Notes: generated from the sequence alone by a model not told the origin. Counted from the first letter of the stretch, positions 8,906 through 18,078 are shown. The stretch is DNA of 64,000 nt from Chitinivibrionales bacterium (GCA_014728215.1 WJLZ01000141.1:1-64000), one strand, 5' to 3'. Numbers and translations are program-made.

Positions 8906-9739
8906 GTGCTTGTCGATTATCATGTTCACACCCCCTATTGCGGTCATGCTCAGGGTAAGATTGTCGAGTATATCGAATCGGCCATAGCGGCCGAATTGAC
9001 GGAAATCGGTTTTGCCGACCACCTTGGTCGCTATTATCTTTCCCGTTCACAAAAACGTCGCTACTGGGATTGGGGAATGGATGAAGCTGCCTGTGAACGC
9101 TACTTTGAAGAAATTTCAGGACTGCAAGATGCTTATAAAGACGATATTACGATCAAGATCGGTCTTGAAGTCGATTATGTAGCAGGTGTTGAAGATATTG
9201 CCGAAAAAATAACCGATCAGTTTCCTTTTGATTTCCTTTTAGGATCTCTCCACTGTATACCCAGGTTCGGATGGCGCCATCTTGCAGAGACTTCCGTTGA
9301 CGATACAAGTAAAATTTTCGCCGAATATTTTATTCAGGCCTGTGAATGTTTAAAGTCGGATACGTTTCAAACGTTAGCCCATCTGGATTTCATATGGCGA
9401 TATACGAAATGGCCCCGGCGGAAAACCATCGATGTTTTTAAGTTAATCAATGAAACAGTTGCCTGCGCCGCGCAATCGAATTCATGTATTGAAATAAATG
9501 CCAACGGCTATCTATGGTCTCAGTTGTATCAGGTAAGAGGCGGCGACCCCTTTGAGCATATGGTAAAAGCGATAAAGGAGTATAAAGTCCCGATCACCAT
9601 CGGCTCCGACGCCCATTCTCCTGCTCATGTGGCAAAAATCTTCCCCCAGCTTATCGAGTATCTCAGGCACTGGGGAATAAAAAATGTCTCGGTATTTACC
9701 CGTAAAAAAAGAGGAAAAATACCCCTGGGATACGACTGA
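8906..9739 (+). CDS. PHP-domain phosphatase, histidinol-phosphatase (HisK) type
   Basis: The protein (277 residues) opens with VDYHVHTPYCGHAQG, the metal-binding HxH-type motif of the PHP superfamily. The later ligands appear as FADH, GLEVDY, GSLHCIP, LAHLDF and IGSDAHSP. The length and motif order fit the HisJ/HisK histidinol-phosphate phosphatase, which would make it the penultimate step of histidine synthesis. No other his gene is in the window, so the substrate assignment rests on motifs only. It starts at GTG 8906 after an AAAGGA site, 15 bp after purB. It converges with nrdG across a strong hairpin. Confidence 0.82.
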   Translation: MLVDYHVHTPYCGHAQGKIVEYIESAIAAELTEIGFADHLGRYYLSRSQKRRYWDWGMDEAACERYFEEISGLQDAYKDDITIKIGLEVDYVAGVEDIAEKITDQFPFDFLLGSLHCIPRFGWRHLAETSVDDTSKIFAEYFIQACECLKSDTFQTLAHLDFIWRYTKWPRRKTIDVFKLINETVACAAQSNSCIEINANGYLWSQLYQVRGGDPFEHMVKAIKEYKVPITIGSDAHSPAHVAKIFPQLIEYLRHWGIKNVSVFTRKKRGKIPLGYD

Positions 9740-9740
9740 T

Positions 9741-9766
9741 CTTTGCACAAATCAATTTGTGCAAAG
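9741..9766. terminator. Perfect 12-bp stem hairpin between convergent genes
   Basis: CTTTGCACAAAT (9741-9752) and ATTTGTGCAAAG (9755-9766) are exact inverted copies separated by only CA. It begins 2 bp after the PHP gene stop and lies 9 bp from the nrdG stop. Being symmetrical, it can act for both strands. There is no U tract, so it may be a processing/stabilising hairpin or a protein site rather than a classical terminator. Confidence 0.55.
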
Positions 9767-9774
9767 CCGGCTTC

Positions 9775-10476
9775 CTACCCCTTTCGAATCGAGCAGGTTT
9801 CTGTATACTCTTGCAGAATATCTTTGAATTCAACAATCTCATTATGGGAAAAGGGAGTGATACTGGTATAGGCAGGATCGAGTAATTCGACATTTTGCTG
9901 CATGGGTTGCAGGAATATTCGATGAACACCATGGCAGAGGCGGCCTATTTTTTCGATGCTTTTTCTGTCGATCAATCCGGGAACAACGGTAATTCTTATT
10001 TCGGCAGCATCTTTCATGGTTTTTGCAATTTCGATTGATTGCAACAATCTTTTACCTGCATCTTCACAGGGCGCCTTAAGCATGCCTCGATATTTTTCCG
10101 GCAGTGTTTTAACATCAAGGGCAAGGTAGTCGGGGGCGAGTTTACCGATAATTTCGGGTTTCATGCCGTTTGTATCCAATTTGATTTTATATCCTTTTTC
10201 TCGTGCCAGGGTAACACATAATTTGGCGGCTTCGGGATGGAGTGCCGGTTCTCCCCCACTGAGCACAACACCTTCAATGAGCCCCTGCCGCCCGGCAAGA
10301 AAGGTATCGAATTCCTCAACACTTAGCGGTTCGGTGTATTCCCCAGTCACCAGCGTGGGATTATGACAGAATCCACACCTGAGATTGCAGCCTGAGAAAA
10401 AAAGGACAGTCGAAACTGTCCCCGGGAAATCGATAAAGGAATTTTTTAGCCAGCCACCGACTGGGAGGTCTCGCAT
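9775..10476 (-). CDS. nrdG: Anaerobic ribonucleotide reductase activating protein (radical SAM)
   Basis: Generates the glycyl radical on NrdD by reductive cleavage of S-adenosylmethionine. The 4Fe-4S ligands are in CNLRCGFCHNP (C-x3-C-x2-C, about residues 31-38), preceded by the SFIDFPGTVSTVLFFSGC context typical of NrdG of the 230-residue type. VLSGGEPALHP and KLDTNG match the SAM-binding glycine and ribose motifs. The gene overlaps the 3' end of nrdD by 31 bp, so the pair is translationally linked and the functional assignment is strengthened by context. Confidence 0.93.
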   Translation of the reverse strand: MRDLPVGGWLKNSFIDFPGTVSTVLFFSGCNLRCGFCHNPTLVTGEYTEPLSVEEFDTFLAGRQGLIEGVVLSGGEPALHPEAAKLCVTLAREKGYKIKLDTNGMKPEIIGKLAPDYLALDVKTLPEKYRGMLKAPCEDAGKRLLQSIEIAKTMKDAAEIRITVVPGLIDRKSIEKIGRLCHGVHRIFLQPMQQNVELLDPAYTSITPFSHNEIVEFKDILQEYTETCSIRKG

Positions 10477-12599
10477 ACAGATTCATCTTCCGCTATAACT
10501 GCGGTTTGAGCATGCAGTGTTGGTTTGTTATTCCGAAATGTGGAATCAACCTGATAGGTTTTCCGGTTTTTATACTCGGATTTTTTGCCGAGATTCCAGT
10601 TTTGCACCGGCCGGTAGTAACCCACGATCCGTGAATAGACTTCGGTCTCTTCGCCGCAGGTCGGACAGGCAAAATGCTCGCCTTTCAGATAGCCGTGATT
10701 ACTGCAGATCGAAAATGTGGGCGACAACGTAAAATAAGGGACCTGATAATTTTCGGCAATTTTCCTTACCAACTTTTTGGTAACTTCAATGTCATCGATA
10801 GCTTCACCGATAAAGGCATGAAAAACCGTTCCACCCGTATACTTTTTCTGGATTCCGTTCTGCATGTCGAGGGCTTCAAACAGATCGGTGGTAGTATTCA
10901 CAGGAAGCTGCGTGGAGTTGGTATAATAAGGGCTGTCACCGCCCGGAATAATCATTCGGGAGAATTTATCATGGTCGGTTTTTGCAAGGCGGTATGATGT
11001 TCCCTCACCGGGAGTGGCTTCAAGATTATACAAATGACCGGTCTCTTCCTGATAGGCGATCATCTTGTTACGCATATGATCAAGAACTTCCATGGCAAAT
11101 TCCCGGGCTTCGGTATGAGAGAGGTCTTTTTCTATGAAATTTATTGTTGATTCGTTCATACCGATCAGACCGATTGTCGAGAAGTGGTTATTCCAATGGC
11201 GCAAATACCGTCGTGTATAGGGAAAGAGGCCATTGTTCATGAGACTGGTAATGACCCGCCGTTTAATTTCCAACGAATTTTTGGCAACATCCATAAAATG
11301 ATCGAGCTGGCTGAAATAGTCTTCCCGCGATGATGAGAGATAGCCGATTCGGGGGAGATTGATAGTAACGACTCCGATAGAGCCGGTAAATTCATCGGCG
11401 CCGAAAAGGCCTCCTCCACGGTTGCGGAGTTCACGTTTATCAAGCTGCAGACGGCAGCACATGGAGCGAACATCACCAGGATTAAGCGAAGAATTGATAA
11501 AATTCTGGAAATAAGGGGTACCGTATTTACCGGTCATGGTAAACAGCAATTCGGCATTTTCGCTGTTCCAGTTGAAATTTTCGGTAATATTATACGTTGG
11601 AATAGGATATGAAAATCCACGGCCTTCGGCATCACCCGAAATAAGGACTTCCAAAAACGCCTTGTTAATCATATCCATTTCTTTCTGACACTGGCCGTAG
11701 GTAATATCCAGAGGCTGGCCACCGACAATTGCGGGCTGATCTTTTAGATCACCGGGAACCACCCAGTCTAGGGTAATATTGGTAAATGGTGCCTGAGACC
11801 CCCACCGCGATGGTGTATTAACACCGAAAATAAAAGACTGAATGCATTGTTTCACGTCTTCGTAGGAAAGGTTGTCTACTTTTACAAAAGGCGCAAGATA
11901 GGTATCGAAAGAAGAAAACGCCTGTGCTCCTGCCCATTCATTCTGGAGTATTCCCAGAAAATTGACCATCTGCTGAATCAGTGTTGAAAGATGTTTGGGT
12001 GGGCGTGATGAGATCTTTCCTTTAACCCCGCCGAGTCCCTCGGAAATAAGTTGCCGGAGTGACCAGCCGGCGCAATAGCCGGAGAACATGCTAAGATCGT
12101 GGATATGTATTTCGCCGTTTCGATGAGCATCGGAGATCTCTCGATCGTAGATACTTTCAAGCCAGTAATTTGCGGTAATGGCGCCACTGTTGTGAAGCAC
12201 CAGACCGCCGAGAGAGTAATTCACATTCGAATTCTCGTTGACCCGCCAGTCTTCCTGTTTTAAATAGCCATCCATGGTCCGGGAAATATCCAGAGCAAGA
12301 TCACGGGCCTCGCGCATACGACGATGCTGCTCCCGATAAAGGATAAAGGCTTTTGCTACCCGGGTATGACCATGTTCGATAAGTACCTTTTCAACCAGAT
12401 CCTGAAGCTCTTCAACTGCAGGAATGGAATTGGGATGAAATTTTTTGGAAACAATCTCTTCAACACGTTTGGATAAAGAGAGCGCAAGACCGAAATCTTT
12501 TCCTCCAACAGCTTCGGCGGCTTTGAAAATTGCATTGGCGATTTTGTAGCTGTCGTAGGCTACAAGCTTTCCATCCCGTTTTCTGATTGTAGATATCAT
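10446..12599 (-). CDS. nrdD: Anaerobic (class III) ribonucleoside-triphosphate reductase
   Basis: Makes deoxyribonucleotides under anoxia through a glycyl radical. An N-terminal ATP-cone regulatory domain (about 1-95: STIRKRDGKLVAYD, then VEELQDLVEKVLIEHG) precedes the ten-stranded barrel. Near the C-terminus are the zinc-site cysteines in CSNHGYLKG and CPTCGEE, then the radical motif around Gly660 (RIVGYYRPVQNWNLGKKSEY). The length, 717 residues, is normal. An oxygen-dependent class I enzyme is not seen in the window. It is followed by nrdG. The roughly 250-bp leader contains two copies of ACTATATA that could be part of NrdR-type operators. Confidence 0.96.
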   Translation of the reverse strand: MISTIRKRDGKLVAYDSYKIANAIFKAAEAVGGKDFGLALSLSKRVEEIVSKKFHPNSIPAVEELQDLVEKVLIEHGHTRVAKAFILYREQHRRMREARDLALDISRTMDGYLKQEDWRVNENSNVNYSLGGLVLHNSGAITANYWLESIYDREISDAHRNGEIHIHDLSMFSGYCAGWSLRQLISEGLGGVKGKISSRPPKHLSTLIQQMVNFLGILQNEWAGAQAFSSFDTYLAPFVKVDNLSYEDVKQCIQSFIFGVNTPSRWGSQAPFTNITLDWVVPGDLKDQPAIVGGQPLDITYGQCQKEMDMINKAFLEVLISGDAEGRGFSYPIPTYNITENFNWNSENAELLFTMTGKYGTPYFQNFINSSLNPGDVRSMCCRLQLDKRELRNRGGGLFGADEFTGSIGVVTINLPRIGYLSSSREDYFSQLDHFMDVAKNSLEIKRRVITSLMNNGLFPYTRRYLRHWNNHFSTIGLIGMNESTINFIEKDLSHTEAREFAMEVLDHMRNKMIAYQEETGHLYNLEATPGEGTSYRLAKTDHDKFSRMIIPGGDSPYYTNSTQLPVNTTTDLFEALDMQNGIQKKYTGGTVFHAFIGEAIDDIEVTKKLVRKIAENYQVPYFTLSPTFSICSNHGYLKGEHFACPTCGEETEVYSRIVGYYRPVQNWNLGKKSEYKNRKTYQVDSTFRNNKPTLHAQTAVIAEDESVCETSQSVAG

Positions 12600-12656
12600 C
12601 GGCGTAAAGTCCTTCCCGGAACAAGGTTAGAAGGGTCCTTGAGTATTATTTTCGTG

Positions 12657-12739
12657 ACTATATAGAGTAGTTGGAAAAACAAGCAGAAGTTAACAAAACA
12701 CTACATTTTGCACAAAGCTCTAAATTAGTATACTATATA
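12657..12739 (-). promoter_or_regulatory. Possible NrdR-like boxes upstream of nrdD
   Basis: ACTATATA occurs at 12657-12664 and again at 12732-12739 (TATATAGT when read toward nrdD). This matches the 3' half of the NrdR box consensus. The flanking bases fit poorly and the 75-bp separation is longer than the usual tandem spacing, so this is tentative. The rest of 12600-12850 shows no gene. Confidence 0.25.
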
Positions 12740-12850
12740 TGCCGATTGAAGTCAACAAAGAAATTGGAAATTTTTCAGGGAAATATCTGAAAGGGGGCAT
12801 TTGATTTGCGGAAGGGGAAAAGAATCACTATAGAAGTGTTCCGGAAGCGC

Positions 12851-13231
12851 TCAGGGGGCTGTTACTGTTCTCTGGGGGTCGGTAGTGCTAACTACGGCAT
12901 GGAGTGTATAGCCGCCGGTATCGGCTTCAGCCCAGTAGAGGATATACTGTTCGGTTTTATCACGGTTAAATGACATGTCTCCGGTGAGTCCCTGGCCCGA
13001 ATTGATCTGCTCGCCGGTTGATGAATAGGGCTGATGCCCCGTGGTATAGGCATAGGTTCCGTTAGGAATTTCATCAGAGACTTCAATAGTAGAGAGGGCC
13101 GCTACAGAATAAACATTTGCCCGGAAATTGAACAACACTTCATCGTTGGTGTCATTCTGGACTTTTATTTTGTTTTCGGTACAACCTAAAAGAACCATCA
13201 CAGCTACACCGAATATGAGTGTTTTTTTCAT
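12851..13231 (-). CDS. Small putative lipoprotein
   Basis: Unrecognised 126-residue protein. The N-terminus MKKTLIFGVAVMVLLGCTENK is a clear lipoprotein signal with an LLGC lipobox at about 14-17. Asn/Thr/Glu residues follow the Cys rather than Asp at +2, so outer-membrane sorting is plausible. The mature part is short, beta-rich by pattern and acidic. A very strong AAAGGAGG ribosome site precedes the ATG and is partly paired in a short CTCC-AAA-GGAG hairpin. It lies 67 bp downstream of pilQ on the same strand, so it could be cotranscribed with the pilus operon. That would hint at, but not prove, a role as a pilotin-like or envelope accessory protein. Confidence 0.75.
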   Translation of the reverse strand: MKKTLIFGVAVMVLLGCTENKIKVQNDTNDEVLFNFRANVYSVAALSTIEVSDEIPNGTYAYTTGHQPYSSTGEQINSGQGLTGDMSFNRDKTEQYILYWAEADTGGYTLHAVVSTTDPQRTVTAP

Positions 13232-13298
13232 TTTCTACTCCTCCTTTGGAGAAATCCCCCAAGAGATTCAGTTTTTATCGATCAGAGTCGATACAAAC

Positions 13299-14663
13299 CT
13301 ACTCCTCTGTTTGTTCGTTTTCTTCAACTTTGTCGACTGATACCGCTTCAATGTTTTTCTGAATGATATGGGGCGTAACAAATATTATCAGATCCTTTTT
13401 TCCATTCTGTTTCCGGGACCGTTTAAAGAGGTTTCCTATCAGCGGTATTTCTTTGAGCACCGGAATACCGGCTTCAGTTTCAAGGACCTCATTTGAGGTC
13501 AACCCTGCGATAACGACAGTTTCACCGTCATTAACAACCACATTGGTTGTGGCGCTCTGTTCGTTGATCACTGGCCCCTGGCTTGTGGCCTCATAGGATT
13601 TCTTTTTCGGTTCGAGGCTTAAAAGGACCCTTCCTTCACCGGTGACATGGGGAGTAACGATAAGTTCGGTACCGGCGTCGATCATTCGAATGACCGTATT
13701 GCCGGCTTCATCGAGGTACCGCACCGGCACCTGTTGTCCCATGAAGAGACGCGCTTCTTTATTATCCACCGTTGTAATCTGCGGTTGAGCGACAATTTCT
13801 CCGTTATTGTCTTCAAAGAGATATTCGAGGGTAACCGAAAGGCGGTCTCGGGAGAGAACGCCGTAGGTAAGCCGGTCGAGGGCATTGGCAAGAATATTAT
13901 CACCGGGCAGGTGTTCTGCACTCACCTGCTTGCCGCCGAGTTCACCAAAGGCTCCCCATTGAATTCCAATGTTCTGCATGGCTCCGGAACTTACTTCAAT
14001 AATTTTTGCCGAAATCGATATCTGTTCGGTTTCCACATCAAGCTGCTCGATCATACGTATCATCTGTCTGATATTTTCCTGAGTATCATACGCAATCAGC
14101 GAATTATTATGCCTGACCACCGTTATCTTGCCCCTCTCCGAGAGGAGTTGTTCAACCGATTCGGCCATTTCTTCGGCGGTCATATTATCAAGCCGGATAA
14201 CCTCGCGGGTAAGGGGTGCAAGTTGCTCGACAGCCTGGGCATTGGATGCTTTTTCGAGACGTTTCTTCTGGTAGATATCCTGAGGTAACACATAAATATA
14301 TCCTTCTTCTTTTTCTGCTGCCAGTTCTCTGATTCTACAAATAATATGGAAAACATCTTTCCAGGTTTTATTGGTCACAGAGAGGGATACTTTACCGGTA
14401 ACATCATCGGAAAGAACAATATCAACACCGCTGATGGTCGAGAGCTGTTTAAACACCGAGCGAACATCGGCATTATGCCATTTCCAGTCGGCAATCACGC
14501 GATCACCGGTTTCTGCCCGGATGCCGGCTTCATTCACATAAAAGCTTTCTTCACTTTCCTGCGCAAACAGGGGAAAGACCATTGAGCATATCAGAAGTAT
14601 CTGAAGTATGCTGTAATTTCTCCTGTTTCCGCTCTGCCGTGTGGTGTTCATATTCAACCCCAT
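13299..14663 (-). CDS. pilQ: Type IV pilus secretin PilQ
   Basis: Outer-membrane channel through which the pilus extends. A signal peptide (about 1-34) is followed by an STN/N0 domain (ADVRSVFKQLSTISGVDIVL), an N1 domain (REVIRLDNMTAEEMAESV onward, to about 205) and the C-terminal secretin domain with GIQWGAFGELGG, VPVRYLD and the signature EIPLIGNLFKR followed by KDLIIFVTPHII. At 454 residues it is shorter than proteobacterial PilQ (about 700) because the AMIN domains are absent here. They are carried by the neighbouring gene instead. It begins 2 bp after that gene and is the last core gene of pilMNO-X-Q. Confidence 0.93.
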   Translation of the reverse strand: MGLNMNTTRQSGNRRNYSILQILLICSMVFPLFAQESEESFYVNEAGIRAETGDRVIADWKWHNADVRSVFKQLSTISGVDIVLSDDVTGKVSLSVTNKTWKDVFHIICRIRELAAEKEEGYIYVLPQDIYQKKRLEKASNAQAVEQLAPLTREVIRLDNMTAEEMAESVEQLLSERGKITVVRHNNSLIAYDTQENIRQMIRMIEQLDVETEQISISAKIIEVSSGAMQNIGIQWGAFGELGGKQVSAEHLPGDNILANALDRLTYGVLSRDRLSVTLEYLFEDNNGEIVAQPQITTVDNKEARLFMGQQVPVRYLDEAGNTVIRMIDAGTELIVTPHVTGEGRVLLSLEPKKKSYEATSQGPVINEQSATTNVVVNDGETVVIAGLTSNEVLETEAGIPVLKEIPLIGNLFKRSRKQNGKKDLIIFVTPHIIQKNIEAVSVDKVEENEQTEE

Positions 14664-14665
14664 TA

Positions 14666-16834
14666 TTAATATGGTATAGATGACGGGTTTACCGAAGAAC
14701 CGGATTTCCGATCGGGAATTTTTCGAAGCGGCCGTTCGCCCTTGAATGTTTTCGGCGTTCGCAAATTCGAAGCGCCTGATTGCGCATCATCAGCATCCCC
14801 ATCAGCAGCGGCAGCAGCATCTTGCCCGGCTCTCTGTTGAGAAGAAATGCCCATCCCATCTCTGAAATTCGACACCGGTGAATGTTTCTCTTCGTTGAGT
14901 TTTAAGGCATAGGTCCTCGAAATGCCCAGTTCATTTAAAAGGAAAACAATACTGTGGTCCTGTATTTTCAGTACCCTTCCGCCTCTTACCGGATCATTTT
15001 CTCTCAGAGCAAAGGCGTTTTTCGAATCATTGATATCCTCTACCAGAGCGAGCCGTTCAGTTTCATCGAGCAGGACACCCACGAGTTTGATATTGGCGAC
15101 TTCGGGTAATGAATCGGTGCTGATTTCTTCAAGAGGAAGAAAGGGGTCTCTGCCGTATACATGGTACTCGACCAGCTCCTTTCTGCCCGGATCTCTGTCG
15201 GGAATTTCCCGCCCAATTTGCCGAAACGCCGGCACGCCGCCTCTTTCGGTCTGTGCGATGATGGTATTTTTGCTCTCACTTTCAATTGGCGGAATCTGGG
15301 TGCTCTTTTTTTGAATTGCCGCAAGTATTTCTTCCTCTTCAGCATCAACGGATGGTTCCTCCGATGATTCTATCTCATTCCAAAATGCGAGGTCGATGGT
15401 TGCACTGTCCTGTACCATCGTATGATATACCCATCCCACATCACCGCCCATATCTGCTTTATACCACTCACCTTCCCGGGCGATCTGTGTTCCCATAGTC
15501 CCCCGGCGAAGCTGTTTAATAACGGTCTTTTTGCCACTCACCTCTGGTTTTGCCCGAAAATTAACGTTATCTTTTATTACCACAAGCCTGACCGGAGAGG
15601 TCGCTTTTACTTCGGGCTCAGGCTCAGGCTTCCGAAGGGCCTGTGGTTCAGGATCAGGTTCAGGTTGTAAGCTCTTTTGGGGCTGTTCCTGAACCTCTTT
15701 TTTTGGCGCTGGCTCTTTCAAGGCAAAGGTTGCATCTTCGGGAATATCCTTTTCCGAAGCGGCTTCTACTTTCTTTGTCATCCGGTCATAATCGGACTTA
15801 TATGACGGCAGATTGGTAAAAGAATAGTCGATCTTTTTCCCAGTGGACGCGCCCCATATTGTCAATTGGGGTTTCATATCCGAGACAGGATAGACCGAAA
15901 AGGACGAGGCGCTTTTCTGCAAAAGAATACTGCCGTCATAACCGGGCTCCAGGGATACAAAAATAATGCACCACTCGACATTTTTATGCCTTCGTTGTTT
16001 AAAGGATATTGTCGAAAATGGATAGCCATCCGAGAGTGTGTATTTCTTTTTCGGGAGAGTGCTACGGGTATAGGGAAGTGCTATTTTGTATATGCCTTTC
16101 TCCCGCTTGACCTCTGCATTAGCGGGTGCATCCAATTCGAAATGGAGTTTTTTCACTTTGTCACGATGAAGCATCAGGAAATTTGTAATTTTCGACTTGA
16201 TTTCGAACCCACTGTTCTGGATCTCACTTTTTGCCGGAATCGCCGGTGCGGGCGAAGGCACAGCCGGTTGGGGTACCGGTTCAGGTACCGGCTCAGGTTC
16301 TTTTTTTTCTTCTAACGCAGCCATTTCTGCTTTCTGTGGCTCTCTGGGTTCTACCGATGGTTTCGGCGGTTTGGGAGCCGATTGTCCCTGTTTGCCTGGC
16401 TGCGGTGCAATCCAGGAAAATTTGATTTGCGGCTCATCGGTAACAAGTATCAACCATCGGCTATCCTTTTTTTTCACCCGTACATTGTTTTCGATTGGAG
16501 AATCGAAGGTACAAACAATTTCGACTATGTCCTTTTTCAAAACTTCCTGTGCATCGATTCGTCGTATCAACGATCCGACAGGAAAGGATGAATAGGTGTA
16601 ATCGGTTAATCCGAATACTGCACCGGGCATGATCAGTGTCAGTTTTTCGCCGCGCTGTTTCATTTTTGTGGACAACTCAAAGGAAGCATCAGCTTCAATC
16701 TCCAGAGCAAGCCCCCGCTTTCCACTGACCACCTTCATTCCGGAAATTACCGCAGTCTTACTCCATATCCCCAGGGCCATCCAGAGGATGAGGAGGATAC
16801 AGTGGAAAGGAATATTTTTGCTGATGAGTTTCAC
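14666..16834 (-). CDS. AMIN / SH3 / PilP-like fusion protein of the pilus operon
   Basis: Occupies the pilP position between pilO and pilQ but has 722 residues instead of about 180. Seen in order: a signal/anchor segment (about 8-27); an AMIN-like beta domain (about 28-135), which binds peptidoglycan in PilQ and AmiC; a Pro/Glu linker; a second beta-rich domain (about 215-345); another Pro/Glu linker; a bacterial SH3 domain (about 418-480, NVNFRAKPEVSGKK, ending GWVYHTMV); and a PilP-like domain (about 555-650) with GRDPFLPL, IKLVGVLLDE and ALVED. I infer that it joins the cell wall, secretin and inner-membrane PilNO complex in one chain. The C-terminal 70 residues are low complexity. Confidence 0.85.
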   Translation of the reverse strand: MKLISKNIPFHCILLILWMALGIWSKTAVISGMKVVSGKRGLALEIEADASFELSTKMKQRGEKLTLIMPGAVFGLTDYTYSSFPVGSLIRRIDAQEVLKKDIVEIVCTFDSPIENNVRVKKKDSRWLILVTDEPQIKFSWIAPQPGKQGQSAPKPPKPSVEPREPQKAEMAALEEKKEPEPVPEPVPQPAVPSPAPAIPAKSEIQNSGFEIKSKITNFLMLHRDKVKKLHFELDAPANAEVKREKGIYKIALPYTRSTLPKKKYTLSDGYPFSTISFKQRRHKNVEWCIIFVSLEPGYDGSILLQKSASSFSVYPVSDMKPQLTIWGASTGKKIDYSFTNLPSYKSDYDRMTKKVEAASEKDIPEDATFALKEPAPKKEVQEQPQKSLQPEPDPEPQALRKPEPEPEVKATSPVRLVVIKDNVNFRAKPEVSGKKTVIKQLRRGTMGTQIAREGEWYKADMGGDVGWVYHTMVQDSATIDLAFWNEIESSEEPSVDAEEEEILAAIQKKSTQIPPIESESKNTIIAQTERGGVPAFRQIGREIPDRDPGRKELVEYHVYGRDPFLPLEEISTDSLPEVANIKLVGVLLDETERLALVEDINDSKNAFALRENDPVRGGRVLKIQDHSIVFLLNELGISRTYALKLNEEKHSPVSNFRDGMGISSQQRAGQDAAAAADGDADDAQSGASNLRTPKTFKGERPLRKIPDRKSGSSVNPSSIPY

Positions 16835-16856
16835 AATTAGTTCCTGCGGTTACTAA

Positions 16857-17453
16857 TCACCTTTTTGATGAAAATGTTGTCATAGTAAAACTGACCGATA
16901 CCGTTTGTATAGGTGTCCCGTGATTTTCATGCTCCTCAATAGTCCTTTGCATCTCGGGGTTAGCCATCAAAGAGACATCGCTGAGATTGACCAGTAACGG
17001 CAGGTTGGCCAGAAAACTGATAAAATGCGCTAACTGATGATATCCACCGATCACCGACAGTGAATACCGGTTTTCGATATAATATTCCTTTTCGAGATCG
17101 GGAAGGGGATTGAATTTACGGGTATGGATTCCCGATGCATGGGCAACCCGTGTTACATCTCTAATAAGCTTTGGAATTTCTTTCTGATCGGGAAATATAG
17201 ACTTTAAAGAATCAAGCCGAAGACTATCGTGTGACAAATCCTTGACCAGTTTGTTCCGCTGTGGTTTCATAGCAAGAATGACATTCAGTTCGTTCTGTTT
17301 CTTTTTCTGTTTTTCATTGAGTTCCTTAAGGGCTTTCTGCCTCGTCTTCAGGGGCATCTGATAGAGCAGCAGCACCCCTGCCAGTCCGATGAGAATTACT
17401 ATTCCCGCGTTACGGATTTTAGGATTTCGAAAATCTATTTTCGGGATATTCAT
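16857..17453 (-). CDS. pilO: Type IV pilus inner-membrane alignment protein PilO
   Basis: PilO pairs with PilN to form the periplasmic part of the pilus alignment complex. A short cytoplasmic stretch (MNIPKIDFRNPKIRNAG) leads into one transmembrane helix (IVILIGLAGVLLLYQM). Then come a coiled coil (KALKELNEKQKKKQNEL) and a ferredoxin-like domain with the SVIGGYHQLAHFISFLANLPLLVNLSDV stretch, in two parts, typical of PilO. The ATG at 17453 is used. An ATG at 17510 is also possible but would overlap pilN by 32 bp and lacks a ribosome site. The protein has 198 residues here, against about 200-215 normally. Confidence 0.9.
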   Translation of the reverse strand: MNIPKIDFRNPKIRNAGIVILIGLAGVLLLYQMPLKTRQKALKELNEKQKKKQNELNVILAMKPQRNKLVKDLSHDSLRLDSLKSIFPDQKEIPKLIRDVTRVAHASGIHTRKFNPLPDLEKEYYIENRYSLSVIGGYHQLAHFISFLANLPLLVNLSDVSLMANPEMQRTIEEHENHGTPIQTVSVSFTMTTFSSKR

Positions 17454-17478
17454 CTTTATCTCAATGCTGCCTTTACTT

Positions 17479-18078
17479 TTATTCGGTTGCCCGTTTTTCA
17501 AGACCGGCATCAGGATTGATATCGGCGATTATACTGAAACGGTATGATGATTTCATATCACTGGATTTCATTTCTTCGATATTAGAGAGATCCACGGTGC
17601 TAACGTATTCATTTTCGGTAAGGTTTGACATATAGTTGGCGACTTCAGGAAAAGAAAATGTTCTTCCATCGATCTCAAGGGTTGCGGTATTTCCCGACAC
17701 CTTTTCTCTCAATGAGGTCAACCAGCTGTATTCGGGCAATCTTCCACATAGCACTTCCATCAGGCGAACCCATTTTTCTTTATTGACATTAATTCGCTGC
17801 AACGCCCGTATTTTCTGGTCGATATTTTTCCGAGCAGCCTGCAGTTTCTTTATCTCATTTTTAATATGCCGGTTTTTCTGAATACTCTGTTCGGTCATTC
17901 TTATTTCATTTTCGACCTTACTGATTTCACCGTCAAGGCTGAAAATCATGTAAAACAGCGCCAGCCAGAGCATGAGCACTCCCAGAATCGGATATACCAT
18001 CTCCCGCTGGAGCCGAATCCCTCGTTTGTGAACCCGGTATTCCGCTGGAAGCAGATTAATTTCGATGCGTTCAATCAT
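17479..18078 (-). CDS. pilN: Type IV pilus assembly protein PilN
   Basis: Inner-membrane partner of PilO; its cytoplasmic N-terminus inserts into PilM. The family motif is visible immediately after the start (IERIEINLLPAEYR, the INLLP box). One transmembrane helix follows (YPILGVLMLWLALFYMIF), then a coiled coil (about 48-90) and a Fimbrial-assembly domain (WVRLMEVLCGRLPEYSWLTSL). The ATG at 18078 shares one base with the pilM stop (TGATG), which favours it over the TTG one codon earlier. About 199 residues, normal. Confidence 0.92.
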   Translation of the reverse strand: MIERIEINLLPAEYRVHKRGIRLQREMVYPILGVLMLWLALFYMIFSLDGEISKVENEIRMTEQSIQKNRHIKNEIKKLQAARKNIDQKIRALQRINVNKEKWVRLMEVLCGRLPEYSWLTSLREKVSGNTATLEIDGRTFSFPEVANYMSNLTENEYVSTVDLSNIEEMKSSDMKSSYRFSIIADINPDAGLEKRATE

